Of a stretch of DNA of 64,000 bases, positions 24,124 through 32,122 are shown one piece after another (within the stretch, counting starts at the first letter, position 1; each line of letters starts with the position of its first letter). The position numbers were made by a program, and so were the translations under genes. The notes under the pieces were generated by a model. It ran no database searches and was not told where the DNA came from. It saw nothing but the letters and a program-made list of their open reading frames with translations. Source of the stretch: Cupriavidus malaysiensis (GTDB lineage: Bacteria; Pseudomonadota; Gammaproteobacteria; Burkholderiales; Burkholderiaceae); the NCBI RefSeq assembly GCF_001854325.1, contig NZ_CP017755.1:3286001-3350000 (forward strand). Direction: 5' to 3'.

Positions 24124-26447
24124 ATGCCCGGCGGCACCGGCAAGGCATCGCCGTCGGCCCGTGCCGTGGCGGCCCCTGGCTCCTGCGGGCCTTGCAGCGC
24201 CTTCCTTCCCGCTTCGAGCCCCGCCTCGATATGCATGCCGATGGATTTCAGCGAGAAGTCGAAATCGCCCGTGATCGGCTGCTCCATCGCGGCTTCCCTG
24301 ACAATGCGCGTAATGGTCGGCGCCTCCGGTGCGCCCATGACGTTCACATACGGCGGCAGCTGGCGGATCTGTGCCGCGGTGGCGGCATCGACCACCGAGA
24401 GAATGCCCTCCACCAGCTTTCTCGCATCGCGCAGCAGGCCGTGCTCGACGCCGGCCCGGCGTATCCGCTCGGCAAACACGATCTCGTCGCGCCTGGCAAG
24501 CACTTCCATCAGGTTCACGGGCAGCGGCTTGTTGCTTGCAAACAGGTCCACCACCACCACCCGCTTGCCGGCCGCGCCGCATCGCTCGACCACCTGGTCG
24601 AGCGGCGAATTGCTGACGATGCCGCCATCCCAGTAGTGCTTGTCGCCGATGGTCGTCCACGGAAGGCCGGGCGGAAGGCTGCCGCTGGCGAGCAGGTGGT
24701 CGACGGTGAAGTCGTTGACATAGCTATCGAAGATCTCTAGCTGTGCCGTTTCCACATTGACGGCGCTCGCCAGCAGGCGAACCGGACTTGCCTTGAGCGC
24801 AGCGAAATCGACATACTGCTCGAGCAGCCGCCGCGCCGGCGCAAAGTCGTAGAACGAGGTCCACGGGACCAGGTGGCCAGGCGTCGACGAAGCCCACGGT
24901 GCATACCATCGCGGCGTGAACAGCCGGGGCACACCGAACAGCATGACGAGCATCGAACTCAGCAGCCGCCGCACCGGCTCGTTGCCCACGGCGGGGGACA
25001 CCACGGCCAGATCTCGCCAGAACGACTCCAGCGCCTGCGCCGCGTGCCTGGGATGGGTCGCTATGATCGCGCCGTTGATGGCCCCGATCGACACGCCAGC
25101 GACGATATCCGGATAGACGGCGCCCTCCTCGAGCGCTCTGACCACGCCGCATTCGAACGCACCCAGCGCGCCGCCTCCCTGCAGTACCAGCACGTTCTGC
25201 ACCGGAATGTCGGTGAACACGAAACCCGCCTGGTCGAGCTTCGGTTCGAAGCGCTCGATATTGGTGCGGAAGCGGATCAGGCTCTGTATCGCCGCGGTCT
25301 CGAGCGCCGGGCGCCCCATGGTGAAGAGGGCCCTCGGCACCGAGTCCTTCAGGTACAGCAAGGCCCATGAATGCGTTTGCGGCGAACCCATGGCACGACG
25401 CTCGGGGGCGCCGCGGGCACGGCCAACGAACTGGAAACCGACGTCGAAGACCTGGCAGAAGAAGCTGGAAACCTCGTCGTAGGGCAAGCCCTGCCCGAGC
25501 ATGTTGCGAGCGGCCAGCCGGCCTTGCTTGACCGCATTGTCCCAATGCTCGATGCGCCGGCGCAGGTTGAAAACGGGGTCGAAGAAACTGGCGACGTCGC
25601 CCGCGGCGTACACATCCGCGGCACTGGTCCGCAGGTGGCGGTCGACCACGATGCCGTCGTCCACCGTGAGGCCGCTGCCGCGCAGGAAGTCGAGATCGGG
25701 ACGCACGCCGACGCCTACCACGACGAAGTCGCAGGGCAGCCGCCTGCCGTTCTCCAGCAGGACGGCCTCGACGGCCGCCTCGCCCTCGAAGCCGGCGATC
25801 CTGCTGCGCACGACGTCGACCCCATGCTCGGCATAGAGGGTGGAGAAGAAGTCCCCGATGGCGGGTTCCCGCAGTGGCGCGAACACCCCCGGTGCGCCCG
25901 CCACGAGATGGACCTCCAGCCCGCGCTGCCGTAGCGCCGAAGAGACTTCCATGCCGATGAAGCTGGCCCCGACGACGACCACCCGCCTGCCGGTGCGCGC
26001 GGCCTCATGGATGCCGTTGGCGTCATCGACGGTGCGCAGGTAATGGATGCCCCCCAGCGCGGCGCCAGGCAGTTCCAGCCGCACGGGTGCCGCGCCGGTG
26101 GCGATCAACAGCTTGCCATAGCGGACCGTGCCTGCGCGGTCGGTGGCGACCAGGTGGTCCTCGGGATGGACCTCGATCGCGCGTACGCCGCGCAGCACCT
26201 CGATACCCCATGCGCGATAGTCGTCCTCCTTCAGCACCAGCGACGGTTCCGATGGCTCCAGGCTCTTCAATATGCGTCCGGACAGCGGCGGTCGATGGTA
26301 AGGCAGGCGGTCTTCCGCGCTCACGATGACAATGGAGCCTTGCGCGCCTTCCTGGCGCAGCGTCTCGGCCGCGGTGGCACTGGCGAGCCCGCCGCCCAGC
26401 AGCAGGAAGTCGGCCGCCTGGGACGCGGGAGGGCTGTCAGGGCTCAT
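24114..26447 (-). CDS. FAD/NAD(P)H oxidoreductase-patatin phospholipase fusion
   Basis: A 777-residue two-domain protein. Residues about 10-400 are a pyridine-nucleotide-disulfide-type reductase like ferredoxin/rubredoxin reductases: FAD site LLLGGGLASATAAE, NAD(P) site VVVGASFIGMEVSSAL and the second FAD motif AADVYAAGDVA. Residues about 418-735 are a patatin phospholipase with oxyanion GGGALG, nucleophile GVSIG and the catalytic Asp in DGG, so all catalytic elements are intact. The family usually occurs as two separate proteins. The frame is continuous without frameshift. ATG at 26447 has AGGGGG upstream. It lies 134 nt from a PRC-barrel gene on the same strand. A joint role in membrane lipid turnover and redox is inference. 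Confidence 0.87.
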   Translation of the reverse strand: MSPDSPPASQAADFLLLGGGLASATAAETLRQEGAQGSIVIVSAEDRLPYHRPPLSGRILKSLEPSEPSLVLKEDDYRAWGIEVLRGVRAIEVHPEDHLVATDRAGTVRYGKLLIATGAAPVRLELPGAALGGIHYLRTVDDANGIHEAARTGRRVVVVGASFIGMEVSSALRQRGLEVHLVAGAPGVFAPLREPAIGDFFSTLYAEHGVDVVRSRIAGFEGEAAVEAVLLENGRRLPCDFVVVGVGVRPDLDFLRGSGLTVDDGIVVDRHLRTSAADVYAAGDVASFFDPVFNLRRRIEHWDNAVKQGRLAARNMLGQGLPYDEVSSFFCQVFDVGFQFVGRARGAPERRAMGSPQTHSWALLYLKDSVPRALFTMGRPALETAAIQSLIRFRTNIERFEPKLDQAGFVFTDIPVQNVLVLQGGGALGAFECGVVRALEEGAVYPDIVAGVSIGAINGAIIATHPRHAAQALESFWRDLAVVSPAVGNEPVRRLLSSMLVMLFGVPRLFTPRWYAPWASSTPGHLVPWTSFYDFAPARRLLEQYVDFAALKASPVRLLASAVNVETAQLEIFDSYVNDFTVDHLLASGSLPPGLPWTTIGDKHYWDGGIVSNSPLDQVVERCGAAGKRVVVVDLFASNKPLPVNLMEVLARRDEIVFAERIRRAGVEHGLLRDARKLVEGILSVVDAATAAQIRQLPPYVNVMGAPEAPTITRIVREAAMEQPITGDFDFSLKSIGMHIEAGLEAGRKALQGPQEPGAATARADGDALPVPPGMPH

Positions 26448-26581
26448 GCCGCCCCCTTCGCGTGGCGTGCGGCCTGCGCAGATCCGATGGCGCGGCCGCC
26501 ATCGTGCGCGACGCCCGTAATGGACGGTCGCGACCCCATCGGCATGCAATGGATCGACACCCGCGGCGGGTCATCGCGGGG

Positions 26582-26974
26582 CTATTTCTTGGCGTAGTCG
26601 AAGGGCGGAAGCGCCTTGACGGCATCCTTGGTCGCACCGGGCAGCACGATCTTCTTCTGTTCGAACTTGAACTGGCTGACAGGGATCGCGACGTCGTGAC
26701 GCCCCAGCCCGACGAAACCGCCCGCGCCGACGATGGCGAAAGACACGGCCTTGTCCGGTGCGACGATCAGGTCGACCACGCTGCCGACCTTCTGGTCCGC
26801 TTCGTTGTAGACCGGCTTGCCCAGAACCTGCCGTTTCACGCTGACGCCGCGGATGACGGTCTCGAGTTCCGTGACCGAGACACCGAGTTGGGTCTGGCCT
26901 GCCACTTGGGCCGGGGCCTGGAAGGCATAGGCCAGGCTGACCACGGCGCATGCTGTGGTGATTGCTCGTTTCAT
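26582..26974 (-). CDS. Secreted PRC-barrel domain protein
   Basis: A 130-residue exported protein. The start is the ATG at 26974 (MKRAITTACAVVSLAYAF), with GGGAGG upstream and a Sec signal ending AQA-like. The mature part is a PRC barrel (KVGSVVDLIVAPDKAVSFAI, then GRHDVAIPVSQFKFEQ). PRC barrels bind proteins or small ligands. This periplasmic version is common in Burkholderiaceae stress regions. A second, non-secreted PRC protein is at 30033-30506. Confidence 0.82.
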   Translation of the reverse strand: MKRAITTACAVVSLAYAFQAPAQVAGQTQLGVSVTELETVIRGVSVKRQVLGKPVYNEADQKVGSVVDLIVAPDKAVSFAIVGAGGFVGLGRHDVAIPVSQFKFEQKKIVLPGATKDAVKALPPFDYAKK

Positions 26975-27405
26975 CACGACTCCTCCCTGTAGCGTGGGCG
27001 CACGATCGCACGCAAAACTCACCGGCCGCCGCGGACCGGGCTTTCGCGGCGCGCGATGCGCACCGCACGGTGGACGGATTCATGATGGCGCGGCCCCACC
27101 TCCCCTGCGGCCAGGGCACCGTCCACGGCATCGCGTGGCAGCACGCCACGCACGACTCTGACTCTTCCAGCGATGGTAGGCCCGCCCTTGCCTTTCGGCG
27201 GCGTCCGGAATGCGTGGTTTGCGGGAGGCGCCGGCCCCTGCGTGCGCGACGGGCTGGCGTGCGGGAGCGGCGGCCGCGGAGATGGGCTTCGCACGGCGAT
27301 CGCCCCACGCTCCCCGGGACCTGGCAATAACCGGCCATCGCTGGCCATCGCTGGCAACCGTTGGCGACCGGCCGATCGGCAATCATCGCAACAGCTCGGG
27401 CCCGG
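26975..27405. other. 431-bp spacer, no gene seen
   Basis: Only short frames without ribosome sites. CCATCGCTGG occurs twice in tandem around 27332-27352. It separates the PRC-barrel gene's upstream side from the stop of the MerR-TPR gene, so the promoter of the PRC/patatin genes should be here. Confidence 0.5.
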
Positions 27406-28215
27406 CTACGTCGATTCCAGCCTGCGATACTGGTTGAAATGCCGGATGGCGCGATGGGCATCGCCAAGCGCCTGATGCAGCCGGGCCACGTTGAAATGGG
27501 CGTCGGCGAAGTCGGGAGCGAGTCCGATACACCGGTGATAGGCGGATAGTGCTTCCGCGTCGCGGCCCAGGTCCTCCAGCGCCACCGCCAGGTTGAAGTA
27601 CACGTGCGGCACGTCACCGAGGCGGACCAGCGCGTCCCGATAGAGTTCGACGGCCTCGCCATGGTGGCCGGCATCGCACAGCAGGCATCCCAGGTTGAGG
27701 TACGCGTCCAGATAGCCGGGTGCCTCGGCAATCGCGCGACGGTACGCCGTCTGCGCGTCGGCCGGGTTCAGCGGCTCCGCCGCGCGGCCGGCCTCGAACC
27801 AACGTACGGCATCGTCGCTTGCCGCCGCCGCGGGCTTCGGCATATCGCGAACCTCCGGCGCCATGAGGTCGGGTTCGAAGTCCATCAGGAACTGCCCGGT
27901 GTCCGCGTGCCATACGCCATGGGGCTCCCTGACGGCCAGATGGCTGCCCACGGCGGCGAGGCGCAGGCCACTGAGCGGCCGGTCGCTGCGCAGTTCGTGT
28001 AACCGCTTCAGCGCCCGGATGACCCGGCGGCGCGGAATGTGCGAATCGCGCAAGGAGTGTGCGGTGCGTAGCAGCACCATGTCCTGAAACGAGAAGCGCC
28101 ACTCCCCCCGGGCTCCGCGCTCAGGCGCCAGGATCCCCGCGCGGATCAGGCCCGCGGCCAAGGAACGCTTGATACCGAGCAGGCGCTCGATGTCGCGCAG
28201 GCTGTATGTCTGCAT
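27406..28215 (-). CDS. MerR-like HTH protein with TPR repeats
   Basis: A 269-residue protein. Residues 1-70 are a MerR-type winged helix (TYSLRDIERLLGIKRSLAAG, then WRFSFQDMVLLRTAHSLRDS). Residues about 130-265 are four tetratricopeptide repeats (for example YLDAYLNLGCLLCDAGHHGEA and VYFNLAVALEDLGRDAEA). This architecture is commonly found beside Ku in Burkholderiales, as here, where it is 48 nt downstream of ku on the same strand. It may regulate the ku locus, but that has not been shown from sequence. ATG at 28215 has a weak GGAAG. Confidence 0.82.
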   Translation of the reverse strand: MQTYSLRDIERLLGIKRSLAAGLIRAGILAPERGARGEWRFSFQDMVLLRTAHSLRDSHIPRRRVIRALKRLHELRSDRPLSGLRLAAVGSHLAVREPHGVWHADTGQFLMDFEPDLMAPEVRDMPKPAAAASDDAVRWFEAGRAAEPLNPADAQTAYRRAIAEAPGYLDAYLNLGCLLCDAGHHGEAVELYRDALVRLGDVPHVYFNLAVALEDLGRDAEALSAYHRCIGLAPDFADAHFNVARLHQALGDAHRAIRHFNQYRRLEST

Positions 28216-28231
28216 CGTCTTCCACTACTTG

Positions 28232-28270
28232 CTTGCACTACTGGCTTGCACTACTGGCTTGCCCTACTTC
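28232..28270. repeat. 13-bp tandem repeat duplicating ku stop codon
   Basis: Three copies of CTTGCACTACTGG (the last CTTGCCCTACTTC). Each holds CTA, the complement of TAG. The copy at 28258 contains the ku stop. As 13 is not a multiple of three, the three TAGs cover all three frames. Confidence 0.88.
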
Positions 28271-29148
28271 TTCGCGGCGCGCCGGCTGCGCGCAGGCACA
28301 GGCGACGGTGCGGCCGCCCGCTTCGCGCCCTTGCGCTCGGCCGGCGCCGCTGCCTTCCCCGCCTCCGGACGCTTGCGCGCGAGGCTCGCGCGCAGCGCCC
28401 CCATCAGGTCGATCACTTCGGCGCCGGCAGATCGGGGCGTCTCTTCCGACACGGTGATCTTCTTGCCGGCAATCTTCTTGTCGATCGCGGCCAGGATGCG
28501 CTTCTTCTCCTCATCCTCGTAGGCCCCCGGGTCGTAGCCCTCCACCGCGTTCTGCCCGATCAGCTGCTCGGCCAGCTTCAGCTCGGCCGGGGCGACCTCC
28601 ATCTGCTCGATGTGAAGGTCGGCGATCTCCCGGATCTCGTTGGCGTAGTACAGCTGCTGCAGCACCAGGCCGCCGCCGGCGGGCCGGATCTGGACCATGT
28701 ACTGCTTGCCCTTCCACACCCAGGTTGCCAGGGCGCACATGCCGGTCTTCCGCATGGCCTCGGCAAGCAGGGAATACGGCTTGGCGCCACGCTTGTCCGG
28801 CCCCAGGTAGTAGGCCTTCTCGTAGAAGATCGGGTCGACAGTGCCCACCGGCAGGAACGCAACGATGTCGACGGTATGCCGCGCCGAGTCTTCGAGCGCC
28901 TTCAATTCGTCCGGCTCGAAGATCACGTAGCGGCCCTTGTCGAACTCATAGCCCTTGACCATCTGGTCGCGCTCTACCACGACGTCCTCCCGCAGGCAGA
29001 CGTACTGTTGCTTCAGTCGCGATCCGCAGCCCTTGTGAAGCAGGTGGAAGGAGACGGCATCCTTCGATTCCGTGGCGGAGTAGACATTCACGGGGATCGA
29101 AACGAGACCGAAGGTCAGGGACAATGAAGCCATCGAACGAGCGGCCAT
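28264..29148 (-). CDS. ku: Ku DNA end-binding protein
   Basis: Bacterial Ku homodimer that binds DNA double-strand ends for non-homologous end joining with LigD. The 294-residue product starts MAARSMASLSLTFGLVSIPV and carries the Ku core (FHLLHKGCGSRLKQQYVC, VKGYEFDKGRYVIFEPDE, YYANEIREIADL). The last ~50 residues are Lys/Arg/Ala-rich, the usual C-terminal tail that aids DNA binding and LigD interaction. ATG at 29148 has GGAG upstream. No ligD is present in this window, so the partner must be elsewhere. Confidence 0.95.
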   Translation of the reverse strand: MAARSMASLSLTFGLVSIPVNVYSATESKDAVSFHLLHKGCGSRLKQQYVCLREDVVVERDQMVKGYEFDKGRYVIFEPDELKALEDSARHTVDIVAFLPVGTVDPIFYEKAYYLGPDKRGAKPYSLLAEAMRKTGMCALATWVWKGKQYMVQIRPAGGGLVLQQLYYANEIREIADLHIEQMEVAPAELKLAEQLIGQNAVEGYDPGAYEDEEKKRILAAIDKKIAGKKITVSEETPRSAGAEVIDLMGALRASLARKRPEAGKAAAPAERKGAKRAAAPSPVPARSRRAAKK

Positions 29149-29526
29149 GGCAGTGCTCCAGTGAACTGTTTCACGGTAGCACTTCCTGCAAGTTCTCCGC
29201 CAACCTGCTGCGTCGCCAAGCCTGCCGCATCACATTCCCCCGCTGCCCGGATGGCGTGGTCTCCATGTCCCTGAAAGATCCCCTGGAAGACGAACCGCGG
29301 TTGAGGCGGGCTGCCGGTCTCCATTGCGGTCTCCACGCAGGCAGCGCCCGCCCATCCGCCAGCGCGCAAGCAATGGAATGCCGGGGCGAACCGATACGGA
29401 TCGACGATGGCGGCCCGCAAGCGAAATCGGACAAAGACGGACAGGCCTTTCAGCCTGCGCAGCAGGGAGAGCGCAAACCTGCCGCTGTAGATTCAAGGTA
29501 CCCAGTCTCCTTCTATGAGGATGATC
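29149..29526. promoter_or_regulatory. Divergent spacer with GTGAA-N4-TTCAC at ku start
   Basis: 378 bp between ku and the small secreted protein gene. An inverted repeat GTGAA-CTGT-TTCAC at 29161-29174 sits 12 bp upstream of the ku start codon, next to its ribosome site, and could be an operator. No other gene was seen. Confidence 0.35.
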
Positions 29527-29835
29527 ATGTCCCGACACTACGCAATTTGCCTCGCCCTCGGGGTGCTCGCGGGAGCTGCCTCCGCAGCCGCGCTTGCAGA
29601 GGAACGCGTCTACGTCGCGCCGGGGGCTCCCGTCTACGTCGAGCCGGCGCCGGCGCCAGCGCCGCCAGTCTATGAACAGCCGCCGGTGGTGGTGCGGCCG
29701 GAGCCGACCGTGATCATCGGCTGGCACGGCGATCGCTATTGGGACGGCAGCCGCTGGTGGGAACGCGAGGAGTGGAGGCGCCACCGCTGGCATGAGGAAC
29801 ACGAAGAGCATCACGGCCTGCGCGACCGCGACTGA
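29527..29835 (+). CDS. Small secreted Pro/Trp/His-rich protein, unknown function
   Basis: A 102-residue protein with a Sec signal (MSRHYAICLALGVLAGAASA). The ATG at 29527 is chosen over the one at 29515 because GAGG lies six bases upstream. The mature part is a Pro/Val repeat (YVAPGAPVYVEPAPAPAPPV), a conserved-looking YWDGSRWWEREEWRRHRWHE and a His/Glu-rich tail, which might bind metal. Proteins of this shape are common in Burkholderiaceae but have no known function. Confidence 0.7.
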   Translation: MSRHYAICLALGVLAGAASAAALAEERVYVAPGAPVYVEPAPAPAPPVYEQPPVVVRPEPTVIIGWHGDRYWDGSRWWEREEWRRHRWHEEHEEHHGLRDRD

Positions 29836-30032
29836 GTCTTACGCCGGCTGTGCGGGCGGCGCGTGAACGGCGCGGCCGGTGATTCCGCGGAGATTCCGGA
29901 TTGCCGGCCGCCGCGTGAGGCGGCGGTGAGGCAGGCGTCGGGGGTGCATGCCTCCGCTGTGGCGCCGCGGGCGGTCGGAGCGGCATCGTCGCCTGCAAGC
30001 CGCAGCGGAGGTCCCTTGCCGGCCCTTGCCGG

Positions 30033-30506
30033 CTATTCGTTGATCCAATAAGGCCGCTCGCCATAGTAGGCATGCACGGCCAGTCCCCATTCCGACTGTG
30101 CCATGGCCGGCCAGTGGTTCTTGTCGAAGCCCGGTGCGTTCTTGATGGCTTCGGATGGCTGATGGATGCGGAAGCACTTCGCATCCGTATCCAGCGTCAG
30201 CGAGCTCCAGGGCAAGGCGTGCAGCTTGTCGCCGATGCCGAGGAAGCCGCCGGTCGAAAGCACCGCATAGGCGATGCGCCCGCTACGCACATCCAGCATG
30301 ATCTCGGCAATGCTGCCGATATCGACCCCATCGCTGGCGTAGACCTTGTTGCCTTCCAGCGTGGAGGCCGCCATCACGTCCGGGCCAGGACCTTCGCCCA
30401 CTCCGCTGCCCGTAATCTCTGCACCGGAGGCGCCGGGCACATTGGCTGGATCTCGAATCGCTGCACCGGGAGCGCCGGGCACATTGGTTGGATCGTGTTG
30501 CGTCAT
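30033..30506 (-). CDS. Cytoplasmic PRC-barrel domain protein
   Basis: A 157-residue protein. Start ATG at 30506 (MTQHDPTNVPG) with AAGGAGAG upstream. The N-terminal 40 residues contain a duplicated NVPGAPGA-type segment that reflects a 42-bp DNA duplication (about 30431 and 30473). Residues 50-135 are a PRC barrel (VYASDGVDIGSIAEIMLDV, RIAYAVLSTGGFLGIGDKL, HALPWSSL). No signal peptide, unlike the PRC protein at 26582. Function unknown, with probable stress association from context. Confidence 0.82.
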   Translation of the reverse strand: MTQHDPTNVPGAPGAAIRDPANVPGASGAEITGSGVGEGPGPDVMAASTLEGNKVYASDGVDIGSIAEIMLDVRSGRIAYAVLSTGGFLGIGDKLHALPWSSLTLDTDAKCFRIHQPSEAIKNAPGFDKNHWPAMAQSEWGLAVHAYYGERPYWINE

Positions 30507-30988
30507 CTTCCTCTCCTTGCTGCGGACCGTCCCGGCATCGTCCGACGCCGGCCCGGCGGCCCTGCGTGACGTCCGCCGCAAGCTATGTGCCATCCCGCTT
30601 GTGCCAGCGGGGCCAGGGCGGCGGGGCGTCTGCGGCGATACCGGCAAGACAGGCGCCTGCAATTCTTCCACGCCGGTGCGGAGATTTTTACCGCGCCCCT
30701 CGGCTTCCTCACCGGCTTCCTCACCGCCTTCCTCATGGCCCCCTCATGGCTCTGCCCCGGCTGCGATCTCGCCAGCCGCCGACAACGGCACGCCGCGGGA
30801 CCGCGCTCGCCTTGGCACAGGGCACAGGGACCCGCCGGCCTCGCCGATGGATGGCGCAAGGGGTGAAAAAGCGGCCCGGAGTACCGTTCGCCGCTGCAGG
30901 CGGAAGCCCTGGCCCGCGCCTGGCCTGAACCTTGCGCGTTGGCGGGGGTCTCCCACTCCGGTACGGGCGCTGTCCCGTCACGCCAGCC
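30507..30988. other. 482-bp divergent spacer with 12-bp repeat
   Basis: Three copies of a 12-bp unit (GGCTTCCTCACC, third copy GCCTTCCTCATG) at 30702-30737. Apart from this array no gene, RNA or clear promoter was recognised. Confidence 0.55.
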
Positions 30989-32008
30989 ATGCCACATTCC
31001 CTACGCCACGCGACCGGCGGCCGCAGCGGACGCCCGGCGCAAATGGCCGGCGCGCGCCCTCCTCGCCGGCGGGCCGCCGCCCATGACGCCACCGATGACG
31101 CCACCCATGGCACCACCCATGACGCCACCCACGACGCCACCCATGACGACCCCGGCCCGCCCTGCAGGATCAGTGTGGTGGTGCTGACCCATAACCGCTG
31201 CGACGCCTTGCGCCACACCCTGCGGCAATTGACCGAGTTGCCGGAGCGACCGCCCATCGTGGTGGTGGACAACGCCTCCTCCGACGCCACCGTGGCGATG
31301 CTCGCCGCGGACTTCCCGCAGGTGTCGCTGCTGCGCGCCCCGGCCAACCTGGGCGCGGCGGGCCGCAACCTCGGCGCGGCCGCTGCCTGCACGCCCTACG
31401 TCGCGTTCTGCGACGACGACACCTGGTGGCACCCCGGTTCCCTTGCGCTCTCGGTCGCACTGCTCGAGCGCCACCCCACCATCGGCGCCCTGAGCGCGCG
31501 CGTGCTGGTGGGCCCGGAATGCCGCGACGATCCGACCTGCGTGCGCATGGGCTGCAGCCCGCTGTCCTCGGTAGGCCTGCCCGGGCGCGCCATACTCGGT
31601 CTGATGGCGGGCGCCACCGTCTTCCGCCGCGAGGCCTTCCAGCAGGCACATGGCTACCATCCGCGCTTCTTCATCGGCAGCGAGGAAAGCCTGCTTTCCC
31701 TCGACCTTGCCGTCCTCGGCTGGACGATGGTCTATGTGCCGGAGCTGGTAGTCCACCACCATCCGAGCCCGTTACGCGAAAGCGAGCGCCGCCACCAGCT
31801 CACCTTGCGCAACGCCATCTGGTGCGCCTGGTTGCGCCTGCCGGCTTTCCAGGCCGCGAGCGCCAGCCTGCACGGCCTGCCCGAGCTATGGCGCCAAGGC
31901 GGCTGGGCCGCCTGCCGCGACCTGCTGCGGGGCGTGCCCTGGGTGTTGCGCGAGCGGCGCGTGGTGCCACCACGCGTGCTGGCCATGCAGCAACTGGTGG
32001 CGCGCTGA
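30989..32008 (+). CDS. GT2-family glycosyltransferase
   Basis: A soluble GT-A glycosyltransferase, about 339 residues. The catalytic domain starts at ISVVVLTHNRCDALRHTL (about residue 60) and has VVDNASSDAT, the metal-binding DDD in VAFCDDDTWW, and an acceptor-side motif GSEESLLSLDLAVLGW. The N-terminal region is unreliable: it includes a 12-bp DNA repeat that encodes His-Asp-Ala-Thr units. ATGs at 30989 and 31043 are both possible and neither has a good ribosome site. The gene stands apart from the large glycan locus at 43-55 kb but may feed the same surface polysaccharide. Confidence 0.78.
   Translation: MPHSLRHATGGRSGRPAQMAGARPPRRRAAAHDATDDATHGTTHDATHDATHDDPGPPCRISVVVLTHNRCDALRHTLRQLTELPERPPIVVVDNASSDATVAMLAADFPQVSLLRAPANLGAAGRNLGAAAACTPYVAFCDDDTWWHPGSLALSVALLERHPTIGALSARVLVGPECRDDPTCVRMGCSPLSSVGLPGRAILGLMAGATVFRREAFQQAHGYHPRFFIGSEESLLSLDLAVLGWTMVYVPELVVHHHPSPLRESERRHQLTLRNAIWCAWLRLPAFQAASASLHGLPELWRQGGWAACRDLLRGVPWVLRERRVVPPRVLAMQQLVAR
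31082..31153. repeat. 12-bp tandem repeat in GT2 N-terminus
   Basis: Six copies of CATGACGCCACC with point changes. In the GT2 frame each unit encodes four residues of the type HDAT. Copy changes would lengthen or shorten the N-terminal tail without a frameshift. Confidence 0.88.
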
Positions 32009-32093
32009 GCGACGCTGAGCGACCGCCCCTGCGCCGCGGCACGGCGCCCGCGCCCGGCAGGCCGCACAGCGGGCTGTGCGAACGCTTCGGCGC

Positions 32094-32117
32094 CTTCGGC
32101 TTCGGCTTCGGCTTCGG
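32094..32117. repeat. 6-bp tandem repeat between convergent genes
   Basis: Four perfect CTTCGG copies, with isolated further copies on each side (32085 and a variant at 32121). They fill the spacer between the GT2 stop and the kinase stop. Confidence 0.85.
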
Positions 32118-32122
32118 TGGCT

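Noticed and set aside
27019..27357. Possible minus-strand gene in the PRC/MerR spacer
   Set aside because: Pro/Arg-rich translation without a ribosome site, covering a direct repeat.
31082..31153. Direct-repeat array considered as CRISPR
   Set aside because: 12-bp units in direct tandem with no spacers and no cas genes. It is a coding or leader tandem repeat.
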